Position numbers and translations under genes: made by a program
The notes under the pieces: generated by a model
Database searches by the model: none
Seen by the model: the letters and a program-made list of their open reading frames with translations, nothing else
Told to the model about the DNA's origin: nothing
NCBI GenBank assembly: GCA_022457065.1
Contig: JAJGBQ010000004.1
Coordinates: forward strand, 3,844,001 to 3,908,000
Length of the DNA stretch: 64,000 nt
Source: Curvularia sp. ZM96
Taxonomy: Eukaryota; Ascomycota; Dothideomycetes; Pleosporales; Pleosporaceae
Reading direction: 5' to 3'
In this document: one piece after another, positions 32,801 through 43,805 of the stretch
How the letters are laid out: each line of letters opens with the position of its first letter
How positions within the stretch are numbered: the stretch's first letter is position 1

Positions 32801-32937
32801 AAACGAACGTCACATTGGAAGAGAGTGTGTGGAGCGGGAGGTATGCGCACCTGTCCGTGAAGGGGAATCAATTTGCGAAGAATGCGACAGATGGTCCTAC
32901 AGTTGCGGAGTGGAGTTTGGTTAGAGAGAAGCATTGA
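29899..32937 (+). CDS. Secreted acid trehalase (glycoside hydrolase family 65)
   Basis: Single exon, 1012 aa from the ATG at 29899; an in-frame ATG at 29776 would add 41 residues but the shorter form begins directly with a signal peptide (MRPNRFLGATVSLLTSAHLALG). The enzyme hydrolyses extracellular or vacuolar trehalose to two glucose molecules. Family features in order: NGYFGINVAAAGPFFEVDEP, the N-terminal beta-sandwich with many N-glycosylation sites, the helical barrel with SDCYGGMIFWDATVWMAPGI, and DPDEYANQVNNVGFTTALI, whose Glu (E566) is the expected general acid. A C-terminal region from about residue 860 (SLLPPPQGNKPGQFPIAAID, then TVDLGDSAFYPV) resembles a discoidin/F5-8 carbohydrate-binding fold. 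It corresponds to Ath1/TreA. No membrane anchor near the start beyond the signal peptide, so export is likely. Confidence 0.9.
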   Translation: MRPNRFLGATVSLLTSAHLALGSTSSEQDQFKHVTWDDDNSVISTHALDQGHYQSRLTLANGYFGINVAAAGPFFEVDEPVDGDVISGWPLFSRRQAFSTIAGFWNSQPRTNGSNYPWLYQYGWESFIAGIPHWSGLIVEADGEFLNASVNPEHISDFVSSLDVKAGIATWRYNWKPGGFGDGTIDVDYQLFVHKLYVNKAAVRLRLTSTRDQNVTVYDVLDGDCAVRSDFVEKKFEQDTPTIWSAVRPGNITNVTAYVYSTLGASEWVDLKARSEVPDGVFSSGNESTIAQSVPIELTAFRPTEITKFIGVASTDAFPDPQDTARNASLSGAEEGYYDLVRSHIQEWESILTPDAVDDYHLPNGSLPADPDVQQLHILARTNPFYLLSNMVGPNAVAAAGNNTKLDIYSIPVCGLGSDCYGGMIFWDATVWMAPGIQVSHPQHAQNVIKYHADHFEQAQRNVEMAFTSSKNQTGRFTPGGAVYPWTSGRFGNCTGTGACFDYEYHLNGDMSLAFNNHLIITGDGEYFNDTLLPISNAVAHFFGQVLDFNETSGAWELWNATDPDEYANQVNNVGFTTALIQKHFLETNEFNAWFGRSQNASWNEKASKMRLPVNDHAGIIVEYTGMNGSVAVKQADVVLIDDLLHYPNPYSLSNLDFYAAKQSLDGPAMTYSSFAVVANEVSPSGCSSFTYDVYSSAPYLRAPWYQYSEQLIDNVEENGGTHPAFPFLTGMGGTNRVAIFGYLGLGLYYDRLDIDPTLPPQIPYLNYRTFYWMGHGINATSNSTHTTLARLPREKYTLPSANETYFDKPIPVTVGTRSGRNSTVYELGDEPLVIRNRPMGEILTVGGNILQCKSLLPPPQGNKPGQFPIAAIDGAASTKWQPEMANTTSYLTVDLGDSAFYPVNEVIMDWANQPPAHFEIYFSNTTLPPFSDELEDDVRKVTAGDVEISAPWDPVTAYVIKPYVGNQTNVTLEESVWSGRYAHLSVKGNQFAKNATDGPTVAEWSLVREKH

Positions 32938-33127
32938 TTGTTGTCAAGGCTTCTTAGAGAGAATATTGGTGTAAATCTGCCATATAGAGAGGTTTGATAT
33001 ATGTGTAGTATAAAGGGGAGGTACTTTCGTTACGAATCCAGAAACATTAATCTGTCGCTACTGTTATTCGCAGGAGTTCAAAAAAAATACAGCATACGCT
33101 TACTCTAAAATTTCATTGCTAGGCGAC
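32938..33127. other. Convergent 3' region, acid trehalase / RCC1-type gene
   Basis: 190 bases, AT-rich, between two converging stop codons; consistent with 3' UTRs only. Confidence 0.4.
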
Positions 33128-34174
33128 TTATTTCGTGATGACGAAGCTGGTGCAAAAGCCAGCCCCAATCATCTCTATTTCACCGGGTATTTCAATCTCG
33201 TTCCAAAACCCACTGACCATGTCATTCTTGATATCCTTCTTGATCTTCGTGAGGGTGCCGCAGTTTCCGTGTTTGCCCCAGCCCCAAGAGATCAATTTAC
33301 CATCCACTGTTACCGCAAGCACATGATCTGAGCCCACAGCAATTTTATCCAGGCGAGGCAAATTTGGTGGTAACAATTTCCACATGTTTTCTTTCCCCCA
33401 TGCAGTGAGTGTCCCATCCTCAAACAACACGAAGATGGCATGCCATGTCGCGCCAATATCTTTCCAACCCATGATGTTTTCAGGCATGTTTGAGATGATG
33501 TTGAACTTGTCTTTGCCAAACAAAACGTGTTCTCCACGAGACGGCTCTCCAACGATGTATGTGAAGTCCTTTCCACATACGGCTTTGGCTGGCTTGAATG
33601 GTATGTCCTCGATTTTCGTCGGAGCTGTAACTTTGCTGGTGAGATTATTGCCAAGTTGACCTAGGCGGGCTTTGCCCCAGCCATAGACTGAGCCATTGTC
33701 GAGGACGATTACATAATGCCAAACACCTGCAGCAAAGTCCACTATTGTGCCGGGAAATGGGGTAGAGATACGAGTTGATACCACTGGACCGGTCTGCTCT
33801 TCACATCCCAGTTCACCCCATTGGCCAGTACCTTCAGTGTATATGCAGTCCTGCTCAAAATCGCTTCTCGTAACGTATGCTGAAGATTCGCAACTGGCTG
33901 CAATTGAGGAAGCATTTTCATATACTCTCTGGAAAGCTTGGATCCGAGGTTCGTTGCCCAAGGAACCTAACTGGCCTTTACGATTGTCGCCTACTCCATA
34001 GACGGCTCCATTCTTGCACAGAAACAGCGTATGGTTGTCACCCCCTCGTATTGCAGTGATGTCTTCTAGTGGAAGTGTACTAGAAACCTCGGTGGGGACG
34101 TCGACGATTTCTGCAGCAGGTATTCCAAGTTGACCTTCGCCATTGCTGCCGAATACATACATTTTGTGAGGCAT
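33128..34174 (-). CDS. ATS1: RCC1-repeat protein, ATS1/KTI13 type
   Basis: Single exon, 348 aa. The open frame starts with TTG five codons upstream; the ATG at 34174 gives MPHKMYVFGSNGEGQLG, the usual start of RCC1-like Ats1/Kti13. In yeast Kti13 pairs with Kti11/Dph3, feeding electrons for diphthamide synthesis and supporting Elongator-dependent wobble uridine modification. The chain is a run of RCC1 blades: GDNHTLFLCKNGAVYGVGDN, RKGQLGSLGN, GVWHYVIVLDNGSVYGWGKA, RLGQLGNNLT, GATWHAIFVLFEDGTLTAWG, GSDHVLAVTVDGKLISWGWG. The length (yeast 333 aa) supports ATS1 over RCC1 itself, which is longer and has a nuclear signal. It is divergent from RPS16 over 335 bp. Confidence 0.8.
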   Translation of the reverse strand: MPHKMYVFGSNGEGQLGIPAAEIVDVPTEVSSTLPLEDITAIRGGDNHTLFLCKNGAVYGVGDNRKGQLGSLGNEPRIQAFQRVYENASSIAASCESSAYVTRSDFEQDCIYTEGTGQWGELGCEEQTGPVVSTRISTPFPGTIVDFAAGVWHYVIVLDNGSVYGWGKARLGQLGNNLTSKVTAPTKIEDIPFKPAKAVCGKDFTYIVGEPSRGEHVLFGKDKFNIISNMPENIMGWKDIGATWHAIFVLFEDGTLTAWGKENMWKLLPPNLPRLDKIAVGSDHVLAVTVDGKLISWGWGKHGNCGTLTKIKKDIKNDMVSGFWNEIEIPGEIEMIGAGFCTSFVITK

Positions 34175-34509
34175 GTTGGAAGGGTACAATGTACGATGCA
34201 GGGTTTGCTGAGAAAATGCTCACTCATCGATAAAAATGTCAGAGTTCATCGCCCCAGCAGCCACCAGACACTGTTTTCGGGCCCTCCAAAGTCACGCACC
34301 GTGGCAAAGAACGTCTCCAGTTGGGATTTGGACATGGTCTCAGAGCGCGCTAGCCACTGAGAACGCTAGTCGCTTACAGGGATCGGGGCGCGCACGGACG
34401 CCCACTGAATATTCGCTGATGGCTTGGACGAACTTCAACTCCACGACGACCGCAAAACCGACGACGCCCACCTAGTACTAACCGCACGCACATCCCACAG
34501 TCGCCCAAA
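34175..34509. promoter_or_regulatory. Divergent promoter ATS1/KTI13-type / RPS16
   Basis: 335 bases shared by two translation-related genes. The sequence is C-rich near RPS16 (CGACGACGCCCACC close to 34460) and no TATA box is evident, as usual for ribosomal protein genes. Confidence 0.4.
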
Positions 34510-35162
34510 ATGGCCTCCCAGAGTGTGCAATGCTTCGGCAAGAAGAAGACCGCGACTGGTACGATAGCACTCACCCGACGCTCACGGAGCGTTTTTGAAC
34601 GTGTCGCACATGGCTAACATTGTCACCAACAGCTGTCGCCCACTGCAAGGTACACACGCACTGCCTACCGATCGAACGCGCAAAATCGAACACGATACTT
34701 ACTATGAATGTCTAGGCCGGAAAGGGTCTCGTCAAGGTTAACGGAAAGCCTCTTTCCCTCATCCAGCCCGAGATTCTGCGATTCAAGGTCTACGAGCCCA
34801 TCCTGATCCTGGGTGTTGACAAGTTCGGTACGCACACACACGAATGCTGCAAAAAGCATTGGACGAAAACAGTGTATATGGAGAACAAAGAAAGCTAACT
34901 GTCGCTGGTAGCCGACGTCGACATCCGCGTTCGCGTCTCCGGTGGTGGTCACACCTCGCAAGTCTACGCCATCCGCCAAGCCATTGCCAAATCCATCATC
35001 GCCTACTACCAAAAGTACGTCGACGAGCACTCCAAGAACCAGCTCAAGCAGGCCCTCATCCAGTACGACCGCACACTTCTCGTTGCCGACAACAGGCGGT
35101 GCGAGCCCAAGAAGTTCGGTGGTCCAGGTGCCCGCGCCAGGTACCAGAAGTCTTACCGTTAA
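34510..35162 (+). CDS. RPS16: 40S ribosomal protein S16 (uS9)
   Basis: Four exons: 34510-34558, 34633-34649, 34716-34827, 34912-35162; 142 aa, phases consistent. It is the uS9 protein of the small subunit whose C-terminal tail reaches the P-site tRNA. The sequence runs MASQSVQCFGKKKTATAVAH, CKAGKGLVKVNGKPLSLIQP, EILRFKVYEPILILG, DVDIRVRVSGGGHTSQVYAI, RQAIAKSIIAYYQKYVDEHS and closes GGPGARARYQKSYR, the conserved basic tail that contacts tRNA. The length equals the family's. Exon 2 is only 17 nt, so automatic gene finders may miss it. Gene structure with several early introns is common for fungal ribosomal protein genes. Confidence 0.97.
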
Positions 35163-35636
35163 GCGGTTTCTGGCTTGCTGGTGGAGAAAGAGAGAGATGG
35201 GTGTACGGGGGAGCATGGAGCGGTGTTCATCCTGGGCTTTTTCATGGGGTCTTCTACTGTCTACTATCTACTCCTCAAGGACGAGGTTACGTGACATGGC
35301 GCGCAATGGCTGCCTGATACGATCCCGCGGCTTGTGACGATAAAAATGAATACATTGGTTGCAAGAACACGGAAGCACAACACGGTCTATGGAGTGAGGA
35401 GCACTCGCCACACGTGCAGTGAAGATGTAGGGACACAGTGAATGCCAACTCAAACTCGATGGATTAGGCATCCAGTAATGCTACTGTGACTAGAATGTAT
35501 ACGACACGGTTGAAATGCCTCCATCTCCAACACCAGCGCTTCCCATGCAGAGAAATGAGAACACTATGAACGCACTGACTTGAAATGATGGCAGGCTATT
35601 ATTCGTATAACTGCGAAGGCTGAAAGGTCAAGGTTA
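35163..35636. other. Convergent 3' region RPS16 / ChAPs gene
   Basis: 474 bases between two converging stop codons, with no gene-like frame. It is likely 3' UTR sequence of both genes. Confidence 0.4.
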
Positions 35637-38055
35637 CTAGCCATCGCTACCACTACTCCTAAAAGCAGCACACAAAGCAGCATACTGATGCGTCAGGTCG
35701 AGAACGTGCTGAGGTAGTGAGGTTCCCTGGACGATACTGCGGATCTTGACTGCACCTTCCTCTTCGATGAGTTTGCGGATGGTGTACAGGAGGGCTGGCG
35801 AGAACTACCAAACATGTTAGTGACCAGGATGTCGAGCGATTGACCAGAAAAAAGCATACCTCGGAGTACCAGCGGTACTGCCATGTAATCAGTCGAATCA
35901 ACGCTGCCGTGACATCCCTGACTTGTTTCCGTTCCTCGCCCAGTTTGAGCACGCCCTTCATTGCCTTGGGAGAGAACTTGATCTGTAGACAGTTCTCATA
36001 CGCTTCTACAGCCTCCTCAGTGTGATGCAATCTCTCAGCCAATTCGCCCAAAATCTCCCACTCTTCACTGCTCTTCTTGTACAGCAGCTGTTGCTGTCGG
36101 TATTGCGCCATTTCCGTACGCCATATTGTGTACACGCGCAGGTCCTCGTATAAAACCATGAAGAGGTTGTCAAGCCAACGTTCACACAGACGCTTGTTCT
36201 GAAAGTGTGTGTAGTTTGGTTGTGAAGGGTTACCGTTACTCTGGTTTTCGTGTAGGTGAGGGTCTTCACTGCCAGCCTTTACCACCTCAGAGGCGACTGT
36301 ATGACCAGGCTTTTCTAGTTCAGCTTCCGCATTAGCAGCAGAGCTTTCACCATTTTGCGTGTTATCTCCGTCTGTAGAGGAGCGTTCTTGGACTTCACCG
36401 TGTTCGCTGCCGTTCATTTGTTGGGCCTGTGCATTAGGAGACGGAGCTCGGAGAGCTGTTGTGCTTGCACTGCGGGAATGTGGTTGCTGAACAGTCTTTT
36501 CGTGGCGATACTCTTCTTCCATTACAAAGACTTGGCTTCTTATCTTCAAAAGTTGATCCCAGCCGATCTTCTTCGTGATCTCTGTGAGCAGAATGTAGGC
36601 TTTTAGGAAAGTGCCCTTGAAGCCTGCTGCGTGGAGTTTTCTCAGGGTTGGATGCACGAGTTCCATGTCGTCGACATTAGAGTCTTCGATCTCATCGCAC
36701 ATTGCTTCAGGCATGACTGGCAGAAAGACCCTTTGGGGTTCAGGCATCCGTGGAGCATCCTTGTCCTGATACGTGAACATTGGGCATGAGTTGAGCGTCA
36801 AGAGCGCGAGGTCCCACTGCTCGAGGCTAACATATATTTCTGCCAGGCGCGCCCATGTACCAAACTCACTAGGTGCAGACACCACACTCCTCTTGGCGAT
36901 CTCTAGTGCAAGATCACCACGGCCCTTCTTGTTGCAGAAGTCGGCTTGGCAGTCTAATAGGGAGTAGTCCATGGGTAACTCTTGAATTGCGTCATGTAAC
37001 AGTTGTACAGCTTTGACCTCTTCGTCTGCTTCAATGTAGACGCGGGCAAGCAGTGAGGAGATTTCGGGATCGCGAGTCCGTAGTTTTTCGAAGAGGTTGA
37101 TGCCAGAGGTATACCTGCCAGTTGTGTGGATATAGTTGAGCAGACCTGTTGTCAAGTGGTTCGAGACAAGATTAGGGACTTGGATCTCAGGGTCGGAGCC
37201 CAGTTGCCAGCCTAGATGCCATCAGCTAAAGTTCTCCTCTGCCCAGTGCCTGACCCACCATTGAAGAAGAGACGCTCCGCAGCGTCCAGGAACCTATGCT
37301 CACTCTCTGTGCTTGTTATGGGGTTGAATCTCCGTACGCCTACAATCTTCTTGATCGTATCGCCTGAGCCATCGTCGGCGTAGGAGTATGCGCGCAACAC
37401 GCTACATAGGTATGTCTCCAGCCAGAGCTCGTCGGTGGCTACTCGTTTGTCGCCGCGCTCGTCAATGCAGTAGCTTTCCACAGTTCCTGGAATATAGACT
37501 TGAACACGCATGTCGAGCCGTGAGAAGGCATTGTAGCAGCTGCTTGGTCAGCGATTGACTGCGCCAGGACTTGGTGCCAGCCTACCAGTACAACCCAGAG
37601 ACCACTTTGTTTTGCTTGTCATGCGCAGAGTACGTAAGCGTGTTGATGTAAGCCGCAAGGCTAGCGGAAGAGGATGCGTCTATCCCAGTAACATGATGGT
37701 AGACACCAATCTAATCACATGTCAACGGCGATGCACGCATGGCCAAGGTGGTACGGACCTGTTTCGTCGCAGACTTGATGGGCTGTTTTATCAGGTGTAC
37801 CAGGTCTGGCGGGCCCAGCTCTCGTAGCGTCTGGAGTGATTCTGAGCGCGCTTCGATGGCCGAGTGTAGCTCGTCTTCGTAGATTCTATGGCATTGTCAG
37901 AAAGGCCACGTAGAAAGAGATGCGCCACGAAAATGAAGGGAATATGTATGGGCGATGCAAGAGCGTGGCCGAAGGCGGCGCGTATGTAGACGCTGCATGG
38001 GGGAACTAATCAAAGCATGAATGGCATACTCAGGAACAGCTGGCGATGTCACCAT
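35637..38055 (-). CDS. ChAPs-family exomer cargo adaptor (BCH1/BUD7/CHS6 type)
   Basis: Six exons on the minus strand: 38030-38055, 37759-37885, 37586-37710, 37259-37539, 35860-37211, 35637-35804; 692 aa. ChAPs proteins join Chs5 at the trans-Golgi network to form exomer, which brings cargo such as chitin synthase to the cell surface. The opening is MVTSPAVPE then IYEDELHSAIEARSESLQTL, LGPPDLVHLIKQPIKSATKQ, GVYHHVTGIDASSSASLAAY, GLYCCYNAFSRLDMRVQVYI and FFNGWQLGSDPEIQVPNLV. TPR-like helices follow (LLARVYIEADEEVKAVQLLH, WARLAEIYVSLEQWDLALLT). A Ser/Glu-rich insertion is near residues 410-470. The end is GTSLPQHVLDLTHQYAALCA followed by FRSSGSDG. The first exon is 26 nt and was found by phase: it supplies GA of a Glu codon completed by the next exon. 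Which of the yeast paralogues it matches best is not decided. Confidence 0.9.
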
Positions 38056-38434
38056 GGCTCAATTGGCGCCGCACAGTGCGGGGCGGCGGGGGAGCTGTGA
38101 AGAGAGGACGATTGCGGGGCGAGTGCCGGACGAGGGGCTTCGAATGCGCTTGGGGCTCCGGGAGTTTGCGTGTCAAGATTTCCGTATCCTTGGTCGGCAT
38201 GGAGTAGGCACGGAAGCTGCATAGCGGAGGTGCGCCGTTGCCAAGCCTCCACATCCCTGCCCTCCATTCACTGTCGCGTCGCGTCACGTCACTCACCTGG
38301 TCCATTGCCTCCATAACGGCAGCGCTCCTTATGGTTGCCTGCTGCCCATTGATTCTATCGCCCATGTTGTGCAGAGTTTCTCTATCGCCCTGAGGCTTTC
38401 TCCAACCCTTTTCTAACCAATCACAACACTCATC
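38056..38434. promoter_or_regulatory. Divergent promoter ChAPs / HIR3
   Basis: 379 bases. A tandem GTCGCGTCGCGTCACGTCAC stretch lies near 38273-38292 and contains two CRE-like TGACG cores on the minus strand. No gene is seen; short frames here are chance. Confidence 0.4.
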
Positions 38435-41400
38435 ATGGTAAGCCCAAGTCTCGCATATATAGCCACTCTACCCACCACTGCGGTTGTGTAAGTTTATTTC
38501 CTCTGACATGACGCAGTCGAAGGCTTCGGTATGGCATCCATACAACGTCGAGATTCCCGAGGAAACAGCCGAGGAGGAAGTGGACGATACGCAAGAAATT
38601 CAGATTGAGGAAGCCTTGAAGCTCTACCAAACCGCCCTGAAGCTCCACTCCGAAGGCCCCGCGTCCTTTGAAAAGACCGCCGCCGCATACAAAGCACTTT
38701 TCGACTCAGACATCTTCAAATACGCCGAATCCCTTTCCGAATACCAACGACATGAGGTCTTTGGTGATGAGCTGGTATTCGATACCATTCTGGAGGATGA
38801 CTACGATGCGGGTCCGGTACAGTCTACTGGCGCCGCCGACAGCGCCCCAAATACACTTCAGCAGATCCTCCATCTGTCATACAAGAACCATGGTCAATTC
38901 TTGCTTGAGGCTATGCAGCATGCGACCACAAAAGGCGGCCCTCCGCCCCAGACGGAGGCCTGGGCCAATATTCGTGGCGCTCTGAACTACTTTGCCCAAG
39001 CGCTTGACAAGGAAGACACCGATCTCGATCTGTGGCTGCGAGCTGCTTCTGTGGCTGCGATGCTAGGAAGTAAGCGCCTCACTCGCTATTGTCTGGAAGC
39101 AGTGCTCGATGGAAATGACGAACAGTGGGAAAATTTGCTGCAACTACCAGGCCTGGAAGAAGGATTTGCTGGCCAGCAGCTGCGTGAACTCGTTGAACGG
39201 TTGGAAGATAATGTGTCTCTACGACAGGCACCCCTGTCGTTAATGAAGCGGAAGAAGTTGTCAGAAACGTTGAAGAAGAGGCTGAATCCATTTCCGTTTG
39301 CGCCTCTTCCTGCCGATGTGGCCCTTGCTGAAAACCTTCACAATGTCAAGACTGGGCCAGAGAGCGTTATTCTTAGCCCGACAAGATGGGATTGGGCAAG
39401 CGTAGGCGAGATTATCCTCCGTCAATTTCAGGCGGAGCAGCAGGGCATGACACCCAGCGTTCCTTCAGGGTCAAACATCGTGTTCAGCATACCTCCCGAT
39501 AGCGGCACTCCAGAACGGATTGAGCCGGCTCGCGAACCCGAATCTACTGAGCTCGCACAAGAGGTCGTATCAAAGATATCAGAACCCGCAACGCAGCCGC
39601 AAACCGGAGAGAATACTGCTGCAGCAACCGAAAAGGATGGCGGTGACACTGTCATGAAAGAACAAAGTGCCGAAGCTGATTCCAAAAACGAGGAGACTGC
39701 CTCAACTATACCACTGGAAGTCGCACCGGTTCCCTCACGCAAGCGATCCACAGACTCTGCTGGGCTACCGGAAACTGCTGAGGGTGGTCGATCGCGCAGT
39801 AAACGAATTCGTGGACGAGAAACGATTACTGAACCAGCCCCTGGAAGTGCGGCACAAGAAGCTAACAAGCAGCTTGATGCCCAACTAGAACCCTATACGC
39901 ATGCGGATCAATGCCTGTACGAGATTATTAAGGACATCTACTCACGGCTTGGTGTTGAAGGCATCAAAGACCCTGCTGAATTACGAAACCTTGTCACCGC
40001 ACTCCTCGAACCGTCTGTCATCAACCCCACAGATCCTATTGACAAAGCAGCTTGCGACATGTTCACTGCGCTTCGGAGTGGGCACATGAAAACTGCGCAG
40101 ATAATTATGAGTTCCGAGTCCTTCGACCTACTTGGAGTAACAAGAGAACATGGTTTGAATGCATTCTTGGGTTTCTCTAAGTCTAGTTCAAGTCAAGCCT
40201 GCACTAAGCCAGTCTTAGATAGCGAGGGACTGAATGCTTTCGCGCGAAATGTAAACAGCGCTTGGCTCTCCACCCAGGAGGTCGCTTTCGCTTGGATTGA
40301 GGCCTTGTTTTCTCCTGGATTATGTCTGCCCCCCGGGTCTCGCCCCACAGAAGAGTCAAGCTATCTGCACTTCAGATGGGCAGATGATCTCAAACGAAAT
40401 ATTGTCCAAGTCATCGTTCACATCGATGAGTTCATCTACGAGCGTATGCTCGACCGTGTTGAGAAGCTCAACCGCAGGATGTTGAACGCCAATCAACATT
40501 CTCGAAGATATGAGCTGTCTCGGTTCGACGTTTCACAGATTGAAATAGTGGAAGCCCTTTTTGAGCTGCACTTGGACATCTATTCCCTCATCAAGCACCC
40601 ACATAGCACAATAGACATCAACACGCGAACACTCCAAAGCGATCGGCTGGAACGATGGTCCAATCTCGCCCGAGAAGTCATACAATTGCGATCTGACTGT
40701 CTGCCAGCTCAAAACCTGGACGATCTAGCTCTCCGCCACATTTGGGCTACCGTGTCACAAATGAGCGTCAGCGATGAGGTGGCGCCAGAGCATGTCTTGT
40801 CTGCCATGGCAGAGTTAAAGAACATGTTTGAGCCCCTAGGAGACCGTACGATTCAATTGCAGAACAATGCGGTGATGCCCGAGCTATCTACTGCAGCCAT
40901 CGATCGGGAGCTTGTTCGCATCAGTATGAAGGACTTCTTCCTCAAAGTTTTCGATCAAGACGAGCAGGATCCGGTGACGGTGATAGAGAGTCTGGAGCCA
41001 ATCCTGGAGCCTGAAAACATTAGAGAGTCCGGCATACCTGCCGAATCAGCTGTTTCTGATGGAGGTGCGCTCAACACACGTAGTTCACCTACCATAAGCA
41101 TTGAGGACTCGTCGACAGACAAACAACTTGGCCAGTCGTCTCCGGTTCTGGAGATGCGCAAGTTCCTTGACTCCGCCAACGTGAACGTACGACTGTCCCT
41201 CTGGAACAGGTTACGTGTCGCGTATGAGGCCATCGATTACCCTTCCAAAGTCCTATCATGTTTCTTGCGAAGTATCGAAGCGCTTGTCGATGATCTTGGG
41301 TCTTCAGCTTTCCAGGAGCTGTCAGCACTTGATCGCCAACACAAGTTGCTGACCCGATACCGAGTCATTGACGATATGGTTGTAAAGATTCTCCAGCTAA

Positions 41401-43765
41401 TCCGCGATAGCGACACGCCATTCGATTGCCTATACTACGAGCATGTGCAATCTTCCATGTCCACCATTGCCAAATTACTGCATATCATGTCAGCCGTAGA
41501 TATGCTCAGAGACTACATCCGCATCGGCCACATTCCTGCGCCTAGGATCGAATCGCATCCAAGTCAAACATTCGTCAATATGATGACTCGGCTCGGCGAT
41601 ATGCATCTACGTCTATGGATGCTGCAGTATCATCTGCTCAAAGATGGCTTGGCTCAAGACTCCGAAAGTTTTCCTACTCCTTCCGAGGATCTGTTCGAGT
41701 ACATTCGTCATGTGCACCATGCTACTGGTGTGCGAGTCTTCTGTCATCTCTCAAACCGGCAATTCCTGAGGCTTGCGAAGGACGAATTGCTTCGCCTTGA
41801 CGACATCGTTGACGGTCACAGCCATGCCACTGAGCTGTGCCAGGTTCTTCACGATTTGTATGGCCTGAAACTATTTGTCGAACCTTTGGAATGCCAAGAT
41901 TTCCAAACTACGCCAGATGCTATCGACAAAAAGACCGCTTTCAGCATCTTATCATTCGCTATGTCGCAAGCTGCAAAGGTCGACCTGAAAGACTTGCCAA
42001 AGACTGAACTCAAAGCAAGTATTGAAAAGATACACTCAGCCCTAGGTCGACCCAAGCAGAACGAGGATGTGACATACAATCGTAAGGTCATTTCTTCGTA
42101 TTTCAAATCGCCTGTCAACCCAGTCGAATTGTTCGGGTGCTTGAAAGGTGTCGGCTCACTTCCGACCAAGCACATTCCTGCCGAAGATGCTGTAGCTGCA
42201 TCCAAAGGCTGGTATTACATGATGGGCAACATCGCACTCAGTAAGTTCAAGTCACAGAAGCGCATGACCCAGGGACCTACGGAAGACTTGAACTACGCCC
42301 AAGCGTTCTTCGTGCAGGATCTAGAGCACTCCACTGAGCGTTGGGAGACTTGGTACCGCCTGGCGCAAGCAAACGACACGCAGCTGGAGGAGGCAGTCTC
42401 ATGGAATGCGGACAAGATGAACAGCAACAGCGCTGATGTGGTCAATTTCCAACGTGCTGCCATTAACTGTTACATCATGGCTGTAGCTTGTGCTGTGCGT
42501 AATCCTGATGTAGGACCAAACTTCCAGAGCAAGATTGCGCAGATGTACACCGAGTTTGGCAACCGCATATACGCATCCTCCAGAGAGCCTTTCAGGATGG
42601 AGGCGTTCCAAATTCGAGAGAATGAGAAGCGATTCTGCAATATCCAGAGCAGTGCAACCTTGATCAAAGGGCTTGCATTTGCACCATTGGAGGCCTATAC
42701 GGCTTGGAAGTTTGCAAGTACACTCTTCAAACGTGCCATTAAAGGGAATCCGAACAAATGGTGGAATCACTACATGCTTGGCAAGTGTGGATGGAAAATG
42801 TGGTCAACCAACGATAGCGCCATGCAGCATGCAATATCGAACGGCGTGCCTGCTATTCCACAGCATGGCCCCAGCTGGGAATCGGTCATCGAGGCAATCG
42901 TCAGTGCGATTGAGACTCTACCTGGAAAGAAAGGACGAAATGGTGAGCCGGTTCTTGAGCCTCACTACAAGTTAGTGTCTATCACCCATAAGCTTTTTCA
43001 GCGTAAAGCCATAAGTTACGAAAAGGGTGTTGAGATCCTCTCGAACACAACATATACCCAGAATGTCAAAGCTCCAGAAAACGATGCGGACTGGCAGCGA
43101 TACATTCTTGGTATCTTGAAGGCACTGCGTACAGCTGACAAGTCGAGCTGGCACCACCGAGTCATATCCCGCATTGCTCACACAATCTATGATGAGGAAA
43201 GGAGCCCGTCTGTGGCTCAAGACGCTAAGCATGAACTCATGCAGCAGATGTTCACTAAGACCATGGCTGTTCAAGTCTGGAAGCCCGAGAACGAACGGCC
43301 TGGCAGGCATTTTGTATTCACTACTCGCTACACCAAGTTCTTCATCGAACTTCTAGACTTGACTGGAGACAAGGCCAATTTTGAGGCGCTTGCCAAGCGC
43401 GTACGGCGGAAACAGACGGACTTCTTCGAACACCAGAAACTATGGCAGGAACTTTGCCTGTGTTACCTTAAGCTGTTACGAAGAATCGGAAATGTGCCTG
43501 AGGGCCAAGAAGACTCGGCTTTCAAATCTGTCAACCACGAGGAATTCAACACACTTGCTCTCCGTTTGGAAGCATGGTGTCAGAACGCAGCTACGCAACA
43601 TCCTATACTGGATGTTCTTCGCGACGCGATCGAACTCAAACGCCTTAACAACGGCATGATGAAATCTCTCCTCATCGATGATCTTATTGGAGATACGTAT
43701 GCGATGTTGTACACAACAGTTGGTCCCACTTTGTCACCGCTACCGTCAGAGCAGCAACAACAACA

Positions 43766-43805
<40 letters not shown>

